From contig CALUMK010000015.1 in assembly GCA_944321735.1 (NCBI GenBank), positions 1 through 58,688 of the forward strand: a stretch of 58,688 bases of DNA. The letters run 5' to 3'. Shown piece after piece: positions 51,756 through 58,688 of the stretch (position 1 is the first letter of the stretch; each line of letters begins with the position of its first letter). A model generated the notes under the pieces. That model ran no database searches and was not told the DNA's origin. It was given only the letters and a program-made list of their open reading frames with translations. This stretch comes from an uncultured Bacteroidales bacterium (lineage in GTDB: Bacteria > Bacteroidota > Bacteroidia > Bacteroidales > P3). Position numbers and translations under genes: made by a program.

Positions 51756-52505
51756 TTATTTCAAATCAGTACCGGACTGCAAATCGGTATCGTTCACGTG
51801 GTAGTTGAGGTAGTTCTTGCGCATCCAGCGCACGGCAAGGCAGTCTATGAACGGTCCGACCAAGCGGTTCCACATGCTGTATTTTGAAACCCCGGCCACT
51901 CTGGCGTAGGAAGGCACATGAATCTGCTTGGCAGTGCCTTCTCCCATCAGGATCAGGGCCTGGATGAAACGGTGCATCCCGGTGAAGAAAGGCATCCGTT
52001 TGGCAGCGTCGGTCCGCATCACCTTGAGCGGGCATCCCGTGTCGATGGCGCCGTCGTGGGTCATGCTGCGCCGGAACGCATTGCCGATCTTGGACTGGAT
52101 TTTCTTCGATTTGGTGTCCTGGCGGTTCATCCGGATTCCGGCCACTAAAGTGTATTCCTTACGGAACTCCAGCAGTGTGTCGAAGTCCTCGGGCAGGGTC
52201 TGGAGGTCGGCATCGATATAGCCCAAGTATTCCGAGCAGCAATAGTCGAAACCGGCTTTGAGCGCCGCGCTCTTGCCCGAATTCTTGCTATAGGAAAGAT
52301 AAAAGAAGTCCGGATGCTCGCGGCAAGCTGCCTTGATTAGTTCCAGGCTTTTGTCGGAGGAACCGTCGTTGACAAAGAGCACGCAGGATTTGCAGAGTGC
52401 CTTCGGAAGATATTCGGCCAGTTTTGAACAAAGCGCATCCATGCACTCTTCTTCGTTGAAGACCGGGACGATAATGGTAAATTCGTAATTCTGTGTCTGG
52501 TTCAT
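51756..52505 (-). CDS. Family 2 glycosyltransferase (polyprenyl-phosphate sugar synthase-like)
   Basis: 249 residues from the ATG at 52505. GT-A fold: TIIVPVFNEEECMDAL, LFVNDGSSDKSLEL, SGKSAALKAGFDYC and the metal motif IDADLQTLPEDF (DxD). It resembles dolichol-phosphate-mannose/ArnC-type synthases without C-terminal membrane helices. It likely loads a sugar onto undecaprenyl phosphate for the ArnT-like enzyme encoded 96 bp downstream. Divergent from the LAB_N gene. Confidence 0.85.
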   Translation of the reverse strand: MNQTQNYEFTIIVPVFNEEECMDALCSKLAEYLPKALCKSCVLFVNDGSSDKSLELIKAACREHPDFFYLSYSKNSGKSAALKAGFDYCCSEYLGYIDADLQTLPEDFDTLLEFRKEYTLVAGIRMNRQDTKSKKIQSKIGNAFRRSMTHDGAIDTGCPLKVMRTDAAKRMPFFTGMHRFIQALILMGEGTAKQIHVPSYARVAGVSKYSMWNRLVGPFIDCLAVRWMRKNYLNYHVNDTDLQSGTDLK

Positions 52506-52767
52506 GGGGGCAAAATATACAAGCATCTTGTGTCGATGCTTGTTCAAAACAGCAAAAATACTTCTTTTGGCACTATTTTGCATCCGGATTCGGAAAACTT
52601 TTGGGAAAATCCGTCGGGAAGATTAATTTCGCGCACCTTAATGGCTTTTGATGGCCTTTGGCGGGAAAGATTGATTTTGATTCATGCGCTCGCCGAAAGG
52701 CTTGTTTTGCCCCAATGGAAAACCGTGGCTTGCAGGCTTTTCGGTTTTCGGATTCAAATAAGAGGAA

Positions 52768-53667
52768 ATGTCGTTTTTGTTGTCGATAGGAATACAAGCA
52801 GCGGAGGCGGTCCATCAGTTGTCGGCTTCGGTCCAGCCGGTAGTCGATACTTGCGCAGCCCTATCCGATTCTGTTCTGGCTGTGGCTGATTCCGCGGTAG
52901 ATGCCCGCGTCTTGGTGGAGGCTGCGGGTGCCATGGCAGGAGCGGCAGCGGGTTCGGGCGGTTCTTTGTGGGATTGGCTGTGCCAATGGTTTCAGAAAAT
53001 GCTGGAACAGGAGAATATCGGGATTTACCTGATAGGTTTGATTGCCCAGCTCCTGTTTTCGGCCCGTTTGCTGCTGCAATGGCTTATTTCGGAGCGGACG
53101 CACAAGGTGCAAAGCCCTAAGATTTATTGGATTCTGAGCATTGCCGGGGCTTGGCTGCTGACGCTCTACGGCTGGTTCCGGGAAGATTTTTCGATAATTT
53201 TAGGGCAGATTATCACTTATTACATCTATATGTGGAATCTTCGGGCCAAGAAGATTTGGCAGCCTTTGCCCAAGGTGCTGCGTTGGATTCTGGTGCTTAC
53301 CCCGGTCATCGCCTTGCTTTTCTGCTTGCGCGATGCCGACCGTTTCTTCGGCTCGTTGTTCCGCAATCCCGATGTCCCTCTCTGGCTGCTGGTTTTCGGT
53401 TCGCTGGGACAAATCGTGTTCACATTGAGGTTCATCTATCAGATTATATATTCCTACCGGCATGGGGAATCGGTCTTGCCGGTAGGTTTCTGGTTTCTGA
53501 GCCTGCTGGGCGCCAGCACGATCATGGCTTACGGAATCGTACGCAGCGATCCCGTGCTGATTTTAGGCCAATCTTTCGGTTGGGTGGCCTATTTGCGCAA
53601 CATCATGATCTGGTACCGGCAAAAGAAAAAGGAACGGATCTTGCTTGAACAGGGGAAGGCCGTTTGA
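52768..53667 (+). CDS. LAB_N (lipid A biosynthesis N-terminal-like) membrane protein, duplicated domain
   Basis: 299 residues. An Ala-rich N-terminal stretch (about 1-75) is followed by two LAB_N/PQ-loop-like units: LLFSARLLLQWLISERTHKV with WILSIAGAWLLTLYGWFRED, and VFTLRFIYQIIYSYRHGE with FWFLSLLGASTIMAYGIVR. Each ends in a GQ-x-I/F-x-Y-x-x-N motif (GQIITYYIYMWNL, GQSFGWVAYLRN). Such units are found next to lipid A and glycolipid genes and may move lipid-linked sugars. The divergent GT2 and GT39 genes support that reading; the 262-bp gap between (52506-52767) holds the shared control region, with a 7-bp hairpin AAGCATC/GATGCTT near 52524. Confidence 0.8.
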   Translation: MSFLLSIGIQAAEAVHQLSASVQPVVDTCAALSDSVLAVADSAVDARVLVEAAGAMAGAAAGSGGSLWDWLCQWFQKMLEQENIGIYLIGLIAQLLFSARLLLQWLISERTHKVQSPKIYWILSIAGAWLLTLYGWFREDFSIILGQIITYYIYMWNLRAKKIWQPLPKVLRWILVLTPVIALLFCLRDADRFFGSLFRNPDVPLWLLVFGSLGQIVFTLRFIYQIIYSYRHGESVLPVGFWFLSLLGASTIMAYGIVRSDPVLILGQSFGWVAYLRNIMIWYRQKKKERILLEQGKAV

Positions 53668-53747
53668 AAATTATGAGCCGGGTCGCGATGCCGGACGGGC
53701 AAAAGAAAGCGATGCCGGATTTGACAAAATTTGAAAAAGAAAGCGAT

Positions 53748-54752
53748 ATGCATAAATCAGGATTTGTAACGATTATAGGAAATCCCAACGCCGGGAAATC
53801 CACCTTGATGAACGCTTTGCTGGGCGAGGAGCTGTCGATTACCTCGCCCAAGGCGCAGACCACGCGCGAGAAGGTGTTAGGTATCCTTAACGGGCCTGAT
53901 TACCAGATTGTGTTTTCCGACACGCCCGGTATCCTCAATCCGCATTACAAATTGCAGGAAAGCATGCTCAAAAGCATCGAGAACAGCGTGGACGAAGCCG
54001 ATGTGTTCGTCCTTATCACCGACGTGGGCGAGGATTTCAAGAATCCGGCTATCATAGAACGGGTGCAGAAGACCGGAACGCCGATAATCCTGTTGATTAA
54101 CAAGATTGATACGGTGACTCAGGAGGAAGCCATGCAGAAGATTGCCTACTGGCAGGATAAACTGCCTCAGGCGGAAGTGATTCCTATTTCGGCTTTATAC
54201 AAGTTTCAGACACAACGGGTTCTGGATGCCATATTAGAACGCCTTCCCGAAGGCCCGGCTTATTATCCCAAGGACGAGCTTTCCGACCGGAACTTGCGTT
54301 TTTTCGCGGCGGAAACTATCCGCAAGCATATCCTTCTGCAATACAAACAGGAAATTCCTTATTCGGTGCAGGTGGAAGTGGAAGATTACAAGGAAATGCC
54401 CAAGCTGGATCGGATCGGAGCTGTGATTTATGTGGAGAAGGACAGCCAGAAAGGGATTCTGATTGGCAAAGGAGGCGCGGCTTTGAAGCGGGTGGGAACC
54501 GATGCCCGCAAGGAATTCGAGCAGTTCATTGGCAAGAAGGTCTTTTTGGATTTGCGGGTCAAGGTGCTCAAGAACTGGCGCAACGACGACCGTTTGCTGC
54601 AACGTTTCGGCTATGATGTGTCCAAGCGCAAGCCGGGACAGGAGGCCAATCCGGACAAGTTGGCGGCCGAGGCGCGGGCGGCATTGAAGGAAATGGAAGG
54701 CTTGGTGGGGGCGGGCGATTCTGCTGTGGAAGAGGGCGAACCTGCTTTATAA
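53748..54752 (+). CDS. era: GTPase Era
   Basis: 334 residues from the ATG at 53748, the family start (MHKSGFVTIIGNPNAGKSTL); the frame begins 28 codons earlier and overlaps the previous stop. G1 GNPNAGKS, G2 KAQTTREK, G3 DTPG, G4 NKID; the C-terminal KH domain shows ILIGKGGAALKRVG. It binds 16S rRNA and helps assemble the 30S subunit at the membrane. The last 35 residues are an extra acidic/Ala tail. Confidence 0.95.
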   Translation: MHKSGFVTIIGNPNAGKSTLMNALLGEELSITSPKAQTTREKVLGILNGPDYQIVFSDTPGILNPHYKLQESMLKSIENSVDEADVFVLITDVGEDFKNPAIIERVQKTGTPIILLINKIDTVTQEEAMQKIAYWQDKLPQAEVIPISALYKFQTQRVLDAILERLPEGPAYYPKDELSDRNLRFFAAETIRKHILLQYKQEIPYSVQVEVEDYKEMPKLDRIGAVIYVEKDSQKGILIGKGGAALKRVGTDARKEFEQFIGKKVFLDLRVKVLKNWRNDDRLLQRFGYDVSKRKPGQEANPDKLAAEARAALKEMEGLVGAGDSAVEEGEPAL

Positions 54753-54765
54753 AAAAATATTAGCG

Positions 54766-55956
54766 TTGAAAAAGCTGTTTTTCAGATTTTTGCTGTTGCT
54801 TGTCGTGGCTGTGGCAGCCGTGTTGTTCTGGCCGGGCAATTATTATGTCCGTCAAGCTTTGTTGCATCTTATGCCCAAGATAGACCAGTATCCGATTTTT
54901 GAAAACCGGGTGGTCAAGGCGGGCGATCCCATGCCGCTGCCGTATGCGCCGGGCGTGAACGGGCGCAGGATTGCCCCTCGCTTCGAGGAGGATTTTTCCC
55001 GTTACGGCACGGTGGCCTTCGTGGTGTTGAAGCATGGGCAAGTCTGGGCGGAGCAGTATTGGGAAGGCTATAGCGATACCTCGCACAGCAATTCCTTTTC
55101 GATGGCCAAAAGCATCGTCTCGCTCTTGGTGGGCTGCGCTATCCAAGACGGCTATATCCGGAGCGTGGATCAGCCGGTGGGCGATTTCCTGCCGGAATGG
55201 GGGGCGTTTGAAGGCGATACCTTGACGATACGGGACTTGTTGACGATGAGCGCCGGCGTTAAATGGGACGAGAGCGCTTCTTCGCTTTTTTCCACCACGA
55301 CCGAAGCCTATTACGGCAAGGATCTCTGGGGACTGGCGCAGCGGGAAGTCCTGATAGAAAAGCCGGGTGTCTATTTCAACTACCAGAGCGGCGTGACCCA
55401 GATTCTGGCTTTCGTGCTCAAGAAAGCTACCGGCAAGAACATTGCGGATTATGCTTCGGAAAAAATCTGGACTCCGATACAGGCTGAGGAAGACGCGCTT
55501 TGGAGTCTGGATCACGAGGGCGGCATGGAGAAAGCCTATTGCTGCTTCAATTCCAATGCTCGGGATTTTGCCCGTCTTGGGCAGCTGGTCTTGCAGCATG
55601 GCTATTGGTATCCGCGGCGCGGAAATGCTTCCGATTCGGTGGCGGCACGGATTTCTGTGGTGGATTCGGCCTATATTGCCGAGGCGACTACGCCGGCAAC
55701 CTATTTGAAGGCGCGTTTGGAAGACGGACGCGAAGTGCCCTGCACGATGTACGGCTACCAGTTCTGGATGCTGGATTACAAAGGGCTTGACGTGACGTAT
55801 TTCCGGGGAATATTGGGGCAGTACATCTTCGTGATTCCGGCTTTGGATGCTGTGGTGGTCCGTTTGGGGCATGAGAGGTCCGATACCTATAACGTAGATC
55901 AGGATTATCCTGTGGATGTCGATATCTGGCTCGAAGCTGCCTTGGATTTGCTATGA
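54766..55956 (+). CDS. Serine hydrolase of the beta-lactamase/PBP4* family
   Basis: 396 residues, TTG start (no ATG near), 13 bp after era. N-terminal anchor helix LFFRFLLLLVVAVAAVLFW. Catalytic Ser-x-x-Lys in FSMAKSIVSLLVG, then the Tyr motif in FNYQSGVTQ; VGDFLPEW, LTIRDLLTMSAGVKWDE and DFARLGQL are typical of the class C-like family. These include esterases, D-amino-acid peptidases and 6-aminohexanoate hydrolases; the substrate is unknown. The active domain should face the periplasm. Confidence 0.85.
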   Translation: MKKLFFRFLLLLVVAVAAVLFWPGNYYVRQALLHLMPKIDQYPIFENRVVKAGDPMPLPYAPGVNGRRIAPRFEEDFSRYGTVAFVVLKHGQVWAEQYWEGYSDTSHSNSFSMAKSIVSLLVGCAIQDGYIRSVDQPVGDFLPEWGAFEGDTLTIRDLLTMSAGVKWDESASSLFSTTTEAYYGKDLWGLAQREVLIEKPGVYFNYQSGVTQILAFVLKKATGKNIADYASEKIWTPIQAEEDALWSLDHEGGMEKAYCCFNSNARDFARLGQLVLQHGYWYPRRGNASDSVAARISVVDSAYIAEATTPATYLKARLEDGREVPCTMYGYQFWMLDYKGLDVTYFRGILGQYIFVIPALDAVVVRLGHERSDTYNVDQDYPVDVDIWLEAALDLL

Positions 55957-55969
55957 TGTCCGGATGAGG

Positions 55970-56000
55970 CTTGTCCGTGTTCGGAAAAGTTGTATCTTAG
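55970..56000 (+). promoter_or_regulatory. Promoter for the LytTR regulator
   Basis: CTTG at 55970-55973, 19-bp spacer, TATCTTAG at 55993-56000 (7 of 8 to TAnnTTTG). Confidence 0.4.
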
Positions 56001-56024
56001 TACCGGAAAATCAAGGTTACCGAT

Positions 56025-56825
56025 ATGTCCCAAGAGGTTTATTCCTGTGTGCTTGTTGACGATGACGCCGCATCCCTGCACCTGATGGAAGAGGCGTTTA
56101 AGGCGTCCTCCCTTTTTTGTGTCGTCAAAACTTTTTCCTCTATAGGCAAGGCGTTGGATTATGTCAAGAAGAACGATGTGGCCTTGATGGTGACCGACAT
56201 AGAATTTCCCGGGGAAGGCATCGGTTATGAAATACTGTTGCGTTCCCGTCTTCCGGACACGCTCTGGATTGTTTTCATCTCGGCCTATCGCTGGCATTTC
56301 TTTTCCGGGTGTTTTTCGATGCAATTGGTTTCGCATGTCATAGGAATGCACCCCAAGCCTTTTACGTCCGAAATGGTGCATTGGATCGAGGAATCCTTTT
56401 TAAAGGCGCAAGCGAATGAATCTGTTAAACTTCCGGAACCGGAATCGTTTTTCTGCTACGAGGAGGGACACAAAGACAGGCAGCGAATGGTGAGCTATTC
56501 GGATATTGTCATGATTAGGCTGAAGAACGCTCCCGGATACAGGGGAAGAGCACTCTGTATCTATCTGAACACAACACCAAGGGAGCACTATAGGTTTTCG
56601 CTTACCTTGCAAGAATGTTTCGAATTGTTGGAAAAAGCCTGTCCGGGCCGTTTTCTCCTGATCAAGCGGCAAGGGATAGTGAACAAGAAGAATGTTGTGG
56701 TGAAGGGCGATTGGCTGATTCCGGCGCATCAGAAATATTCCAATAAGAATCTGTATTTGCCGATACCTGCCGTCATGAAGAAAGAAATAAGCAAGATCAT
56801 ACCTGAATGGTCAGGCGAACGCTAA
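56025..56825 (+). CDS. LytTR-type response regulator
   Basis: 266 residues. Receiver domain with acidic D12/D13, phosphoacceptor D58 (LMVTDIEFPGEG) and Lys in HPKPFTSE. The C-terminal part (about 150-265) has the LytTR pattern: VSYSDIVMIRLKN, then TLQECFELLEKACPGRFLLI and QGIVNKKNV. It is a likely DNA-binding regulator. Its last 29 bp overlap, tail to tail, the end of a LytS-like kinase gene on the other strand, which may be its partner. Confidence 0.8.
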   Translation: MSQEVYSCVLVDDDAASLHLMEEAFKASSLFCVVKTFSSIGKALDYVKKNDVALMVTDIEFPGEGIGYEILLRSRLPDTLWIVFISAYRWHFFSGCFSMQLVSHVIGMHPKPFTSEMVHWIEESFLKAQANESVKLPEPESFFCYEEGHKDRQRMVSYSDIVMIRLKNAPGYRGRALCIYLNTTPREHYRFSLTLQECFELLEKACPGRFLLIKRQGIVNKKNVVVKGDWLIPAHQKYSNKNLYLPIPAVMKKEISKIIPEWSGER

Positions 56826-57921
56826 CAATCCGGTACTCGGGATGCTGGTTATTGACGTTGAAATCCAGGCGGGCATTTTCTCCATAGTAGTTCTGGAGTC
56901 TTTGCTGAAGCAAGGACAATCCTCGGGAGGCGGGATTTCTGAAAAAAGCTTGCAGGTGGCTTCTGTTGGAGCATTGCAGTTTGAATACGGAAGGATTGGA
57001 GAAATCGAAAACAATATCCATTTTCCCCTGAGAAGAGGTGATGCCATGTTTGAACATGTTGCAGATGATGGGTTCGGTAATCAAACTTAAGACATTATAC
57101 GAGGGTTCTTTGCCAAGGACGCTGAATTGTATGGACAGTTCGGGATAGCGGGATTGGTAGTATTGGTATAGCTTGCGGGAAAAGTCGAGCTCGTCTTTGG
57201 CGGGGCAGGAGGATATGACGGTGTGAGAGAAACTGTATTTGTACAGATAGAGAATGTTCTCCATATCTTTTTGTAGAGAGCTGTTGTATGCGCAGTCGGC
57301 TATGAAGCTAAGCGCATTTTCGGTAAAATGCTCGTGTTGCATGTATTGGGTTGTCCGGTATTGGAGGCTTTGGATTTCTTCTATATGTTGCAGATCTTCT
57401 TTGATTAGTTTCCGGTACCTGTAAGCGTCGTAGTACAATGTTGATAGTCCGGCCAGAGAGAAGATGACCGCGTCTCGGATAGCAATGCCGATTAAGGTCT
57501 GGCGGCGGACTCCTTGCAAGACTTCTTCTGTGTCTTCTGGGCGGAATGGATGGATATGGCCTAAGATGGTGGGAATGACGTAGAAATATTCTGATAGTAC
57601 GGCAAGGATCCAAATGGCAATGGAGCAGAGTGCAAAGTATGCATAATTCTTTTTATAGATCCATTTGAAGCCGAAGAAATATATAAGATATGTGAATAGA
57701 AGAATAATGCAGAATGTTATCTTTTCTTGGTTTATGGATGAAAATCCTCTCATTTGAAAAGTGGTAACCCAAAGGTAGTAGGCAACAGCCCATCCTATAA
57801 TCTGCAATCCGATTATGAGGATTCGTTGTTTGGATTGCTTGCTGATGGATATTGAATTGAAAATGTTTTTGTTCTCTTTCCTCTTTTTCGGTTGCTTTGG
57901 ATGGGCCGTATTCTTTGTCAT
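56797..57921 (-). CDS. LytS-like sensor kinase with a degenerate H-box
   Basis: 374 residues. Four membrane helices lie in residues about 30-170 (ILIIGLQIIGWAVAYYLWV, FCIILLFTYLIYFFGF, FALCSIAIWILAVLSE, AVIFSLAGLSTLYY). The cytoplasmic part aligns in layout with LytS-type kinases, but the H-box PHFLFNxLN is EHFTENALS, and the N-box LVENAIKHG is IICNMFKHG. The ending GLSLLQQRLQNYYGENARL matches the usual G-box region. Kinase activity is doubtful; it may be an adaptor or an altered kinase. It starts 4 bp after the Cys-rich lipoprotein gene. Confidence 0.75.
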   Translation of the reverse strand: MTKNTAHPKQPKKRKENKNIFNSISISKQSKQRILIIGLQIIGWAVAYYLWVTTFQMRGFSSINQEKITFCIILLFTYLIYFFGFKWIYKKNYAYFALCSIAIWILAVLSEYFYVIPTILGHIHPFRPEDTEEVLQGVRRQTLIGIAIRDAVIFSLAGLSTLYYDAYRYRKLIKEDLQHIEEIQSLQYRTTQYMQHEHFTENALSFIADCAYNSSLQKDMENILYLYKYSFSHTVISSCPAKDELDFSRKLYQYYQSRYPELSIQFSVLGKEPSYNVLSLITEPIICNMFKHGITSSQGKMDIVFDFSNPSVFKLQCSNRSHLQAFFRNPASRGLSLLQQRLQNYYGENARLDFNVNNQHPEYRIVSVRLTIQV

Positions 57922-57925
57922 TTTT

Positions 57926-58456
57926 CTACAAATTAGGGTAGATCGCTTTTTCGGTAAAAGTAATGCCTTTTACTAAAAAACACCGGGTTTCCGTATCTCT
58001 TTCTAGTGTTTGTTGAGGAATATTGATCCATTGGTTGTTCTCTTTTATATAAAAAGAACGTGCTGGCATGGCAAATGTTTCGTAGTCGGAAAAATCTTCG
58101 GGGTATAGGCAATGTGCGTTGAAATGGTGGAGGGGGGTGGAAATGCTTTTGCTTAGCGGTTTTTCGAATTCTATAGTTCCCCATGTTTGGCAGGCTTTTC
58201 CATGGCCTGCGCAATCTCTATGGGTGTTATATCCAGGATGGCAGCTTCCATCACAATCTTCTTTTGTGTGTCCGACTCGTGTGTTGAGGCCGACAACGGC
58301 TCCGCCCTTTTTGGAATGCAGAAGGGTAGCTGTGGATGAAAGCTCTTGTTCGTCATTTCCTTGTTGCGACAAAGGATTGTCTTTACTGCATCCCGATCCG
58401 AAAAGAAGGACTGCTGAAATGGCTGCAGCGATTGAGGTTGGTTTTAATCTTCTCAT
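57926..58456 (-). CDS. Cys/His-rich lipoprotein
   Basis: 176 residues, lipoprotein signal with lipobox GSGC (Cys23). The middle holds a cluster of Cys and His: EDCDGSCHPGYNTHRDC and GHGKACQTW, including a CxxxCH. The rest is unrecognised. The cluster could bind a metal or form disulfides. It is translated 4 bp before the kinase gene, so it may be the sensor's outside partner; that is inferred from position. Confidence 0.65.
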   Translation of the reverse strand: MRRLKPTSIAAAISAVLLFGSGCSKDNPLSQQGNDEQELSSTATLLHSKKGGAVVGLNTRVGHTKEDCDGSCHPGYNTHRDCAGHGKACQTWGTIEFEKPLSKSISTPLHHFNAHCLYPEDFSDYETFAMPARSFYIKENNQWINIPQQTLERDTETRCFLVKGITFTEKAIYPNL

Positions 58457-58688
58457 GTTGAATGGTTAATAAAGTTTTCAACAAAGAACGGTTGAAAATG
58501 GCTATAATCAAAATACGATTGAAATAAAATCAAAATAAAATCGGAGGATTTATTCTATCACTTTGTTTGTGAGTATTTTAGTTGTGTTCGATTTTTAAAA
58601 TAATTTTTTTGATCAATAGTTCGTTAAATTTTGGATAATCACGCAGCGTCCGAGACGCCATAATATAAGAGTTCTTTGAAATCGTTGG
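58457..58688. other. AT-rich end region with a boxA-like sequence
   Basis: No gene is seen. It contains the upstream region of the lipoprotein gene. The last 30 bases include GAGTTCTTTGAAAT, similar to boxA antitermination sequences that precede 16S rRNA, and AT-rich stretches with TTTG upstream. An rRNA operon or another structured transcript may begin just outside the window on the plus strand. Confidence 0.3.

Overview
This window looks like chromosome from a member of the Bacteroidota, most likely the order Bacteroidales. The evidence is two secreted subtilases ending in type IX secretion (T9SS) sorting domains, DUF3078 and DUF6175 family envelope proteins, a TPR-membrane-HTH regulator, and several promoters of the TTTG-(19-20)-TAnnTTTG type. 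A five-gene lysine-fermentation cluster points to an anaerobic amino-acid fermenter, as in Porphyromonas or Odoribacter relatives. I cannot name the genus. There are no tRNA or rRNA genes, CRISPR arrays or complete insertion sequences in view.

Layout. 1-1.2 kb: an Rpn-type PD-(D/E)XK nuclease gene with a duplicated fragment. 1.9-9.4 kb: a set of secreted proteins, with two LPP20-like proteins, DUF6175, a CsgG/TolB-N-like protein, and a WG-motif protein paired with a FlgT-C-like protein. That last pair also occurs as a decayed copy at the start of the block. 9.5-18 kb: housekeeping genes (zinc-ribbon coiled coil, Nif3, hemerythrin plus LuxR regulator, HAD phosphatase, asnS, K+/H+ antiporter, rdgB). 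18-27 kb: a broken TPR regulator, tandem T9SS subtilases and pepD. 27.5-38 kb: DAHP synthase/chorismate mutase, DUF3078, a BRO-type gene, rpe, pyrE, an SRPBCC protein, rlmD, an EI24 protein and a metallopeptidase. 38-40.7 kb: an accessory pocket with two gene remnants and a split hipBST-like toxin-antitoxin operon. 40.9-44.3 kb: a second EF-G, aroK and sodB. 44.5-49.9 kb: lysine fermentation (kamA, kdd, kce, kal, CoA-transferase alpha). 50-56 kb: glycosyltransferases and a LAB_N protein, era, and a serine hydrolase. 56-58.5 kb: a LytTR regulator that overlaps tail-to-tail with a degenerate LytS-like kinase, which follows a Cys-rich lipoprotein gene.

How the genes work together. The lysine cluster should convert L-lysine to beta-lysine, then from 3,5-diaminohexanoate to acetoacetate, 3-aminobutyryl-CoA and crotonyl-CoA. 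The 5,6-aminomutase subunits (kamDE) and the CoA-transferase beta subunit are not in the window. The 3.8-9.3 kb block looks like an undescribed outer-membrane or periplasmic assembly built from domains that recall FlgO, FlgP and FlgT.

Most unusual points. (1) A structured palindromic element of about 125 bp occurs four times, each placed exactly at the stop codon of an unrelated gene; its helices vary in sequence while keeping base pairing. Two further fragments are present. (2) KamA carries a C-terminal tail of about 190 residues with five PKRRGRK AT-hook-like repeats. (3) The envelope module and its decayed duplicate. (4) The hipBST-like operon with matching operator-like inverted repeats.
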